This document shows, in pieces, positions 31,227-37,323 of a stretch of 37,323 nt of DNA. Each line of letters begins with the position of its first letter. The first letter of the stretch is position 1. Under the pieces are notes generated by a model. The model worked only from the letters and a program-made list of their open reading frames with translations, was not told the origin of the DNA and made no database searches. Where the stretch lies: NCBI GenBank assembly GCA_001298575.1, contig LJCV01000306.1, positions 1 to 37,323 on the forward strand. Reading direction: 5' to 3'. Both the position numbers and the translations under genes were made by a program. This DNA comes from Actinobacteria bacterium OK074. Its GTDB lineage: Bacteria; Actinomycetota; Actinomycetes; Streptomycetales; Streptomycetaceae.

Positions 31227-32570
31227 TCAGCCGGCCAGGCTGAATCGCTCGGCGTGGATCTGCTGCTTGGGCACGCCCATGTGGCGCAGGGTGCGCAGCA
31301 GGGCGGTGGTCATGCCGGGCGGGCCGCAGACGAAGACGTCGCGGTCGAGGATGTCCGGGACGAGGCGGGTGAGGCCGTTCGCGTCCAGGAGGTCCGGGGT
31401 GACCGGTCCGGTGACCAGGTGCAGTTCCGCGCCCTTCTGGGCGGCCAGTTCGCGCAGTTCTTCGAGGAGGACGGCGTCCTGGTGGGTGCCGACGCGGTAG
31501 ATGAGCACGACGTGGTTCTCGAGTTCTTCGAGCAGCGCGCGCATGGGGGTGATGCCGACGCCGCCCGCGATGAGCAGGGTCTCGGGGCGGGTGCGGTGCA
31601 TCGCGGTGAAGGCGCCGTAGGGGCCCTCGGCGAAGACACGGGTGCCGACCTTGATGTGGCGCAGGGAGGCGGAGCCGTCACCGGCGGCCTTCGCGGTCAG
31701 GCGCAGGCTCTGCCCGTCGGGGGCGGCGGACAGCGAGAAGGGGTTCGCCTGCCACCAGCGGTCCTTGGTGAGGAAGCGCCACAGGAAGAACTGTCCGGCC
31801 GCGGCGGGCATCCGGTCCAGGTCCCGTCCGGTCATGTACACGGACACCACGTTGTCGGACTCGGGGACGACGGCGGTGACGCGCAGCTGGTGGCGCCAGT
31901 TGCGCCACAGCGGCAGCACCAGGCGGCCCAGCGCGACGGCGCCGAGGGCGGCGCCCCACACGACGTACCAGTACGTCTTGGCGGCGGGCGTCGAGGTGAA
32001 CGTCGTACCGATGGCGACCTGGTGGGTGAAGGCCAGCACGACGGCGACGTACGCGTAGAGGTGGATGAAGTGCCACGTCTCGTAGGCGAGGCGGCGGCGG
32101 GCGTAGCGGGCGGAGGCGGCGCCGATCAGCAGGATCAGGCAGAACGCGACGATCGCGCGCAGGACGCCCTCGCTGGTCTGGGCGAGGTCGATGATCTCGG
32201 AGAAGAAGCCGACGTCGGACAGGTCGGCGTAGGCGAGGGTGACCAGGACCACGTGGGCGACGAGCGTCCACAGCAGGGTGAAGCCGACCCAGCGGTGCCA
32301 GCTGGTCAGCTTGTCCATGCCGATGCGGCGGTCGAGCCAGGGCAGCCGGGCGATCAGCAGCAGCTGGAAGGCCATGGTCAGCGCCCCGTACAGACCGCAG
32401 AGGCGGCCGATCAGCAGCATGGTGCTGTAGCCGTCGGTGGGCGACTGGGCGAAGAAGTACGCCACGACGGCCACGTTCACGGCGATGAGGGCGTACAGGC
32501 CGGTGCGGGCCACCACCTTCGGCCGTATGCCTGCCGTGGGGGGCGGCTGGACGCGTTGGACGGTCGTCAC
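31227..32570 (-). CDS. Ferric-reductase-like transmembrane flavocytochrome
   Basis: Ferric reductase-like membrane domain fused to a ferredoxin-reductase domain, 447 residues. About six helices (residues 20-225) carry H92 and H106 on one helix pair and H167, H170 and H183 on another, the pattern for bis-His heme binding. Then comes an FAD domain with NPFSLS (276-281) and an NAD(P)-binding domain with GGVGITP (336-342) and VFVCGPPGM near the end. The GTG at 32570 is chosen because AGGAG lies nine bases upstream; the longer frame adds 20 residues with no similarity. It heads the minus-strand set with the FMN-binding protein and apbE. Proposed role: move electrons from cytosolic NAD(P)H across the membrane, perhaps to reduce ferric iron or quinones. 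Confidence 0.9.
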   Translation of the reverse strand: MTTVQRVQPPPTAGIRPKVVARTGLYALIAVNVAVVAYFFAQSPTDGYSTMLLIGRLCGLYGALTMAFQLLLIARLPWLDRRIGMDKLTSWHRWVGFTLLWTLVAHVVLVTLAYADLSDVGFFSEIIDLAQTSEGVLRAIVAFCLILLIGAASARYARRRLAYETWHFIHLYAYVAVVLAFTHQVAIGTTFTSTPAAKTYWYVVWGAALGAVALGRLVLPLWRNWRHQLRVTAVVPESDNVVSVYMTGRDLDRMPAAAGQFFLWRFLTKDRWWQANPFSLSAAPDGQSLRLTAKAAGDGSASLRHIKVGTRVFAEGPYGAFTAMHRTRPETLLIAGGVGITPMRALLEELENHVVLIYRVGTHQDAVLLEELRELAAQKGAELHLVTGPVTPDLLDANGLTRLVPDILDRDVFVCGPPGMTTALLRTLRHMGVPKQQIHAERFSLAG

Positions 32571-32759
32571 GGGCGGCAGCTCCTTGCTCGGGGTCTGTGG
32601 GGGGTCTCGGTGCTGTGGGGTTCTGTGCAAGGCGAGCCTCTCCGGTGCCTGCTGTCGTTTTCCTGTCGTTGTTCTTTCAAGTTGTTATCGATGTCGCGCG
32701 GGCGAACGCCGCGCTATGGCGTCGGTTGGCCGGTGCAGCAGTATGAGGAGGTGGAAAAA

Positions 32760-33467
32760 GTGCGACTCCTGGTCGTGGACGACGACCCTCCCATCGCCGA
32801 TCTCGTCGCGACGGTCGCCCGCTATGAGGGCTGGACGGCGGTCACGGCGTACTGCGGCGAGGATGCCCTGCGCACGGCCGCCGAGTTCCACCCGGACATC
32901 GTCGTCCTGGATCTGATGCTGCCCGACGTCGACGGCTTCGGCGTACTGGACAGACTACGCAAATCCGGCACGATGGTCCCGGTGGTGTTCCTCACCGCAC
33001 GGGACACGGTCGCCGACCGGGTGGCCGGGCTGACCCGGGGCGGCGACGACTACCTGGTGAAACCGTTCGCCGTGGAGGAGCTGATGGCCCGGCTGCGCAC
33101 GGTGCTGCGCCGCGCCACCGGACCCGACTTCCGCCGCTCCGTCCTGCGGGTCGCGGACCTCACCATGGACGAGGACACCCGCGAGGTGCGCCGCGGCGAG
33201 AAGCTGCTGTCGCTGACCCCGACCGAGTACGAGGTGCTGCGTTACCTCATGCGCAAGTCTCCCACCGTCCTCACCAAGGCGCAGATCCTCGACCACGTCT
33301 GGGAGTACGGCTTCGGTGGTCGCTCCAACGTCGTGGAACTGGTGGTCAGCCGCCTGCGCCGCAAGCTGGACGACTCCGGCGGAAACGACGACAGCACAGC
33401 CGGCGGGGAGCCGCTGATCCAGACCGTGCGCGGGGTGGGCTACGTGCTGCGGCAGGCGGCGGCGTGA
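32760..33467 (+). CDS. OmpR/PhoB-type response regulator
   Basis: DNA-binding response regulator of a two-component system, 235 residues. The receiver domain has acid pocket D7/D8, phospho-acceptor D51 (VVLDLMLPD), T79 and K101. The winged-helix domain (about 140-230) ends in RSNVVELVVSRLRRKLD and IQTVRGVGYVLR. Two GTG codons compete. The one at 32760 is chosen because GAGGAGGTGG at 32745-32754 is well spaced for it but would overlap the one at 32751. The gene is divergent from the ferric-reductase-like gene across 189 bp, so it may control that set. This is inference from position. Confidence 0.93.
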   Translation: MRLLVVDDDPPIADLVATVARYEGWTAVTAYCGEDALRTAAEFHPDIVVLDLMLPDVDGFGVLDRLRKSGTMVPVVFLTARDTVADRVAGLTRGGDDYLVKPFAVEELMARLRTVLRRATGPDFRRSVLRVADLTMDEDTREVRRGEKLLSLTPTEYEVLRYLMRKSPTVLTKAQILDHVWEYGFGGRSNVVELVVSRLRRKLDDSGGNDDSTAGGEPLIQTVRGVGYVLRQAAA

Positions 33468-34948
33468 GGAGCCCGCTGCGGCGGCCAGTCGGGGTGCGGC
33501 AGACCTACCGGCGGATGCGGCTGGGCACCCGGATCGCGCTGGGCCTGGGGGCGCTGTCGCTGGTGGTGTTCGCGGTCGTGGGCACCGCCCTGACCGCGTA
33601 CATGCGCGGCTATCTGGAGCGCCAGCTCAGCGACCAGCTGAGCCTCGTCCAGGTCGTCCAGGCCAAGGACGCCAAGGCCAACGGCACCGTGCAGAAGCAG
33701 GCGTACTACCGCTGGTACACGGCCGTGTACGACCTGACCGACGGCAGTGCGGTGCTGCGCGAGCCGGCCGACTCGGTGCCGAAGGACACCGGCATGTTCG
33801 CGGCGCTGGCGGCGTCGGTGCCCGACCCCGGCCCCTCGGGTTCCAAGGACGCGCACGTCGTGCGCACGGTGCACATCGACGGCGTCGAGTACCTGATGCG
33901 GGCCTGCGAGGTGGACAAGGGGGTGGTGCTGGTCACCGCGGCCCCCATGACCGACATCCAGGACACCATGACGCAGCTGATCACCGTCCAGGTGGTGGCG
34001 TTCGCGCTGGCGCTGGCCGCGCTGGTGCTGGCCGGGCGGGCGGTGCTGCGGCGCGGCCTGAAGCCGCTGAGCGACATGGCGGACACCGCCCATCACATCA
34101 CCGCGCACGACCTGACCGACTCGGGGCGCCTGGCGGTACGCGTGGACGCGGACGGCGGGGGCGGCCCCGAGGTCGCGGAGTTGCGGAGCGCGTTCAACAC
34201 CATGCTGGAGCACATCGACGACTCCCTCGCGGTGCGCACGGAGGCCGAACAGCGGCTGCGCCGCTTCGTCGCGGACGCCTCGCACGAGCTGCGGACGCCG
34301 CTGATGTCGGTGCGCGGCTACGCGGACCTCTTCCAGTACGCGGCCGCCCACTCCCCCGAGGAACGCGACAAGCACCTGGCGCGGCTGCGGGCCGAGGCCG
34401 CGCGCATGGGCGTCCTCCTGGACGACCTGCTGATGCTGGCCCGCCTGGACGCGGCGGCGGTGGAGACGCCGTTGCGCCCCGTGGACACCGACCTGACGGA
34501 GCTGGCCCGGGAGGCGGCGGACGCCTTCCGCGCGGGCCACCCCGACCACCCGCTGACCCTGACGGCGGGCCCGGCCCCGCTGTGGCTGCGACTCGACCCG
34601 CTGCGCATCCGCCAGGTCCTGGACAACCTCCTCACCAACGCGGCCGTACACACGCCGAAGGGGACGGCGGTGACGGTGACGGTGACCGGCGCGGCGGTGG
34701 AGGGCACGGCCGGTACGGCGGTGGTGCGGGTCGCGGACGCCGGGCCAGGGATCCCCGAGGCCGAACGCGAACGGGTCTTCGAGCGCTTCTACCGGGTCGA
34801 CAAGGCCCGCAGCCGCGACCGCGGCGGCAGCGGCCTGGGGCTCGCGGTGGCCCGCGCCCTGGTGGAGGCGCACGGCGGCACCATCGAGGTGACCGGCGGG
34901 GCGGGGGCGACGGTGTTCGAGGTCCGCTTCCCGCTGACGCCCGCATGA
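33464..34948 (+). CDS. Sensor histidine kinase
   Basis: Membrane sensor kinase, 494 residues, partner of the preceding regulator, whose stop it overlaps (GTGA). Helix 1 at about 23-46, an outer domain of about 125 residues, helix 2 at 171-193, HAMP (194-258), and phospho-acceptor H274 in DASHELRTPL. The ATPase domain has N-box LDNLLTNAAVHT, G1 DAGPGIP, F-box ERFYRVDKAR and G2 GGSGLGLAV. The sensed signal is unknown; the outer domain has a single Cys (C148, RACEV) and no known ligand motif. Confidence 0.93.
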   Translation: MRSPLRRPVGVRQTYRRMRLGTRIALGLGALSLVVFAVVGTALTAYMRGYLERQLSDQLSLVQVVQAKDAKANGTVQKQAYYRWYTAVYDLTDGSAVLREPADSVPKDTGMFAALAASVPDPGPSGSKDAHVVRTVHIDGVEYLMRACEVDKGVVLVTAAPMTDIQDTMTQLITVQVVAFALALAALVLAGRAVLRRGLKPLSDMADTAHHITAHDLTDSGRLAVRVDADGGGGPEVAELRSAFNTMLEHIDDSLAVRTEAEQRLRRFVADASHELRTPLMSVRGYADLFQYAAAHSPEERDKHLARLRAEAARMGVLLDDLLMLARLDAAAVETPLRPVDTDLTELAREAADAFRAGHPDHPLTLTAGPAPLWLRLDPLRIRQVLDNLLTNAAVHTPKGTAVTVTVTGAAVEGTAGTAVVRVADAGPGIPEAERERVFERFYRVDKARSRDRGGSGLGLAVARALVEAHGGTIEVTGGAGATVFEVRFPLTPA

Positions 34949-34963
34949 CGCCCCGCGCGGGGG

Positions 34964-35215
34964 CTACCGCCGGCGGCGTTTGAAGAGCAGCGCGGTGACG
35001 GCGCCGGCCGCGAAGGTCACGACCAGCACGAACCACAGCGGGGCCGCGGCCCATCCGATCCAGAAGTGGATCCGCACGGACCGCGTGTTGACGAACACGA
35101 ACCAGATCGCCAGCACGGCCAGTACGGCCCCCACGACCGCCCGCGGGGAGACCCGACCGAGGTCGAGCCCCCGCCTGGCATGTGTGGTCTCACCCTTGTG
35201 TGTCGTCACAGCCAC
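34964..35215 (-). CDS. LapA/DUF1049-like small membrane protein
   Basis: An 83-residue protein with two helices, about 27-45 (VVGAVLAVLAIWFVFVNT) and 56-76 (APLWFVLVVTFAAGAVTALL), separated by RSVRIHFWIG and closed by KRRRR. The N-T-x-x-V-x-I-x-F/W pattern after helix 1 is typical of lipopolysaccharide-assembly-A-like small proteins, whose actinobacterial role is unknown. Two GTG starts are possible; the second (35209) is better spaced from GAGGAG and gives 81 residues. It is convergent with the kinase gene, with 15 bases between stops. Confidence 0.8.
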   Translation of the reverse strand: MAVTTHKGETTHARRGLDLGRVSPRAVVGAVLAVLAIWFVFVNTRSVRIHFWIGWAAAPLWFVLVVTFAAGAVTALLFKRRRR

Positions 35216-35334
35216 TCACTCCTCACCGGCGCCGGTGCCGAAGGTGGACCCGGCCGGGGCCCCGTCGGGTCTCCTTCAGGGGTAACCCACATGGCGGCTT
35301 CCCGCATCCGCAGGGGCCGGGCCGTCACACACGG

Positions 35335-36981
35335 TCAGTCGGGCTCGGGGGCGCTCAGGACGTCCAGGGCGGTGACGGCGACGTGCAGCTGGGTGCGGTG
35401 GGCGCCGGACTCCAGGTCGGTGCCCAGGAGCCGCTGGACGGTGTGCAGACGCTGGTAGAACGCCTGCCGGGACAGGCCCATCTGCTTGGCGGCGATGGAC
35501 TTGTTGCCCGCGGCGTCGAGGTGGGCGCGCAGGGTGGCGAGCAGGTCGCTGCCGTGCCGCGCGTCGTGCCGCACCAGCGGGCCGAGCTGCTGCTCGACGT
35601 AGGTCTGGACGCGGACGTCGGCGCGCAGCGCGTACAGCAGCTCGGGCAGCCCGATGTCGGAGGCCACGTGGAAGGGCCGTCCGCGCGAGGCGGGCCCGAT
35701 CGCGTCGGCGACCTGCTCCGCCTCCCGGAAGGCCCGCGTGACCTGGCCGAGTTCGGTGACTCCCGGACCGACCGCGACGACGACGCCGTCGCCGTAGGCG
35801 GCCCGCAGTTCGCGGCCGACGCGTTCGACGACGGGCTGCCAGGCGGAGGCGCGGGCGAGGGCGAGCAGGAGCCCGGTGCGGCGGTCGGAGAGGTCGCCGA
35901 CGAGGGCCTTGACGCCCCAGGAGCGGAGTTCGGTGGCGAGGTGGTCGGTGGGGGTGGTGCCGGTGCTGCCTGTGCTCCCGGTGCTCCCGGTGCTCCCGGT
36001 GCTCCCGGTGCTCCCGGGCGGGGTGCCCTCGTGCTCGACGACGACCGCGAGGAGCCGGTGGCCTGTGGTGGGCAGCCCCAGCGCCTCCGCGCGCAACCGG
36101 GCCTCGGTGTGGCTGCGGTAGCGCCAGTGCAGCAGGTCGAGCAGGACGGAGCTGTGGGCGCGCCGGTCCCACTCGGGGCGGCCGGTGAGCCGGGCGAGGG
36201 TGAGGGCGGTGGCGGCCTGTTCGAGGATCATCAGATGCTCGGGCCCGAAGGCGGACCCGGCGGCCGGCGGCAGCATCACCAGCCGCCCCCACCTGGAGCC
36301 GCGCTCCTCGACGGGCGCGACCAGCCACCCCTCGGGTCCGGCCGTGGCGGCCCGGTCGGGCGTGGGGGCGGTACGGGAGCGCCGGGGCCAGGCGTCGAGC
36401 AGCTGCGCGTCGGCGGTTCCCGGGGTGGCGCAGACCACGGCGTGGTGGACGAGGTTCTCCAGCACGACGGGGCACCCGGCCAGGTCGGCGGCGGTCTGCA
36501 CGAACTCCTCCGGACCGGCGCCGCGCAGCGTGAGCGAGGTGAACAGCTCCCGCACCTGCTGGGCCCGGCGCAGCAGTTCGCCCTGCGCGTCCAGGATCAG
36601 CGCGTGCACGGTCTGGGTGACCTCGATGAACCGGACCCCGCGGGCGAGCACGACGAGCGGGAGGTCCCGCTCGCGGCACGCGGTGACCAGCTCGGGCGGC
36701 GCCTGCTGGTACCGCCGCCCCAGCTCGACGACCAGCCCGGCGACCCCGACGTCCGCCAACTGGTCGACGTAGCCACGGAGTTGAGTGGGGTCGGAGGGGT
36801 GCGGCATCCCCGTGGTGAGCACCAGCTCCCCGCCCTCCAGAAAGGAGGCCGGGTCGAGCAGCTCGGTGACGTGCACCCAGCGGACGGTGCGGTGCAGCTG
36901 CGATTCGCCGGCGGCGACACGGGGGTGTCCGGCGGCGATCACTGGGAGCCGGAGGATGTCCGTGACGGTGAGGAACGGCAT
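35335..36981 (-). CDS. PucR-family transcriptional regulator
   Basis: Regulator of 548 residues with the PucR N-terminal domain (about 6-125: DILRLPVIAAGHPRVAAGES, VRWVHVTELLDPASFLEGGE), a middle GGDEF-like region, and a C-terminal helix-turn-helix of the CdaR/PucR type (NKSIAAKQMGLSRQAFYQRL). Such proteins respond to purines, amino acids or GABA and often control a neighbouring catabolic operon. The target here may be the partial gene at the right edge, but that is speculation. A 9-bp tandem repeat makes a run of Gly-Ser-Thr (about residues 323-340) between domains. The start ATG at 36981 matches the family start. Confidence 0.9.
   Translation of the reverse strand: MPFLTVTDILRLPVIAAGHPRVAAGESQLHRTVRWVHVTELLDPASFLEGGELVLTTGMPHPSDPTQLRGYVDQLADVGVAGLVVELGRRYQQAPPELVTACRERDLPLVVLARGVRFIEVTQTVHALILDAQGELLRRAQQVRELFTSLTLRGAGPEEFVQTAADLAGCPVVLENLVHHAVVCATPGTADAQLLDAWPRRSRTAPTPDRAATAGPEGWLVAPVEERGSRWGRLVMLPPAAGSAFGPEHLMILEQAATALTLARLTGRPEWDRRAHSSVLLDLLHWRYRSHTEARLRAEALGLPTTGHRLLAVVVEHEGTPPGSTGSTGSTGSTGSTGSTGTTPTDHLATELRSWGVKALVGDLSDRRTGLLLALARASAWQPVVERVGRELRAAYGDGVVVAVGPGVTELGQVTRAFREAEQVADAIGPASRGRPFHVASDIGLPELLYALRADVRVQTYVEQQLGPLVRHDARHGSDLLATLRAHLDAAGNKSIAAKQMGLSRQAFYQRLHTVQRLLGTDLESGAHRTQLHVAVTALDVLSAPEPD
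35961..36014. repeat. 9-bp tandem repeat inside the PucR gene
   Basis: Six consecutive 9-bp units, four of them the identical CGGTGCTCC (35979-36014) and two variants (CGGTGCTGC, CTGTGCTCC). Because the unit is a multiple of three it lengthens a Gly-Ser-Thr linker without a frameshift. Copy number is likely to vary between strains. Confidence 0.9.
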
Positions 36982-37038
36982 GGGGGCAACTTACGCGGTT
37001 GGGGTACGTCTTCGGCTGCGGGTTCGGTGGGGGTTGTT

Positions 37039-37157
37039 CGCGCAGTTCCCCGCGCCCCCAAAAGCAGGGGCTGCGCCCCGCTTTTCAGGGCCACGGATCC
37101 CCCTGCTTTCAGGACCGCGGGCGCCTGCGCGTTTTTAGGGGCGCGGGGAACTGCGCG
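37039..37157. repeat. Dispersed inverted-repeat element, copy D
   Basis: Two perfect 20-bp arms, 37039-37058 (CGCGCAGTTCCCCGCGCCCC) and 37138-37157, enclose the same inner hairpin as copy A (GCAGGGGCTGCGCCCCGC, about 37064-37081) and the GCGCGTTTTTAGGGG module. It fills the gap between the partial gene at the window edge and the PucR gene, both on the minus strand. The other bases of 36982-37229 hold no gene. Confidence 0.8.
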
Positions 37158-37229
37158 ACAAGCCCCCACCGAACCCGCACCCGCCCACGCACCCACACCG
37201 CCACGGCGAACAGGCGCCCCGCCCACCCC

Positions 37230-37323
37230 CTACGGCCGCCGAGCAACCAAATCCGCCACCGTCGCGATAGGCGACGTACGAACCCTCCCCCCACCCTCGT
37301 GCAAATCCGCCAACCGATACGCC
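37230..37323 (-). CDS. C-terminal end of an unidentified gene (partial)
   Basis: The last 30 codons of a minus-strand frame enter from the right edge and end at a TAG (37230-37232). The peptide includes YRLADLHEGGGRVRTSPIAT and ends VADLVARRP, which has the look of a real soluble C-terminus (balanced charge, helix-forming end). Third positions are about two thirds G/C, lower than most genes here. I cannot name the protein from so little sequence. The call rests on amino-acid character and on the repeat element lying just past the stop. Confidence 0.45.
   Translation of the reverse strand, partial: AYRLADLHEGGGRVRTSPIATVADLVARRP

Noticed and set aside
32571..32759. Iron box before the reductase operon
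   Set aside because: No TTAGG/CCTAA pair resembling the three clear boxes is present in this divergent region.
29592..33467. Very long plus-strand open frame of 1291 codons
   Set aside because: Most of it is antisense to the apbE, FMN-binding and reductase genes and has Arg/Gly/Val-rich shadow composition. Only its end is real, as the response regulator starting at 32760.

Overview
The window is high-GC actinobacterial chromosome, almost certainly Streptomyces. Third codon positions are nearly all G or C, GTG starts are frequent, genes overlap by four bases (GTGA and ATGA), and intergenic gaps carry repeats I recognise from Streptomyces genomes. I saw no rRNA, tRNA, CRISPR array, insertion sequence or phage gene. 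About 35 genes can be supported.

The left end (1-2960) holds an MFS exporter gene whose 3' end runs into a dispersed repeat and has no stop of its own, a small conserved antisense gene, and methionine aminopeptidase with a strong intrinsic terminator. From about 3000 to 15600 lies an iron and heme acquisition island. It contains a heme oxygenase, a PhzF-like protein, two secreted two-domain HtaA-type heme-binding proteins (one with an LAxTG sortase signal), the HmuTUV heme ABC importer, and an EfeO-EfeB-EfeU system followed by a lipoprotein gene. Three sites resembling the DmdR1/IdeR/DtxR iron box stand before the heme oxygenase, between the HtaA and hmuT genes, and before efeO. This suggests one iron-starvation regulon: surface heme capture, import, ring opening and peroxidase-assisted iron uptake.

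From 15659 to 23966 are mostly housekeeping or accessory genes: a primase/polymerase-like protein, an Rsm22-type methyltransferase, a serine hydrolase overlapping a Bcr/CflA-type exporter, a Gfo/Idh/MocA oxidoreductase, a Tat-exported PhoD phosphatase and a short-chain dehydrogenase. A long bidirectional hairpin then separates the dehydrogenase from a D-alanyl-D-alanine carboxypeptidase.

From 25913 to 28154 is a MacB/FtsX-type permease and ATPase pair. An aldo/keto reductase and a MazG-like protein follow. Next comes a three-gene set on the minus strand: ferric-reductase-like transmembrane flavoprotein, a protein with two near-identical FMN-binding domains, and the ApbE flavin transferase. 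This looks like a flavin-based transmembrane electron-transfer chain. It is divergent from an OmpR-type regulator and its kinase. The right end has a LapA-like membrane protein, a PucR-family regulator with an in-frame 9-bp tandem repeat, another copy of the dispersed repeat, and the tail of a gene that continues beyond the window.

The points most worth a second look are the repeat-truncated exporter gene, the LAxTG-anchored HtaA protein inside the iron-box regulon, the recently duplicated FMN-binding domain beside an ApbE with no visible export signal, and two unrelated genes that share islands of GAGAGC/GCTCTC palindromes with atypical codons.
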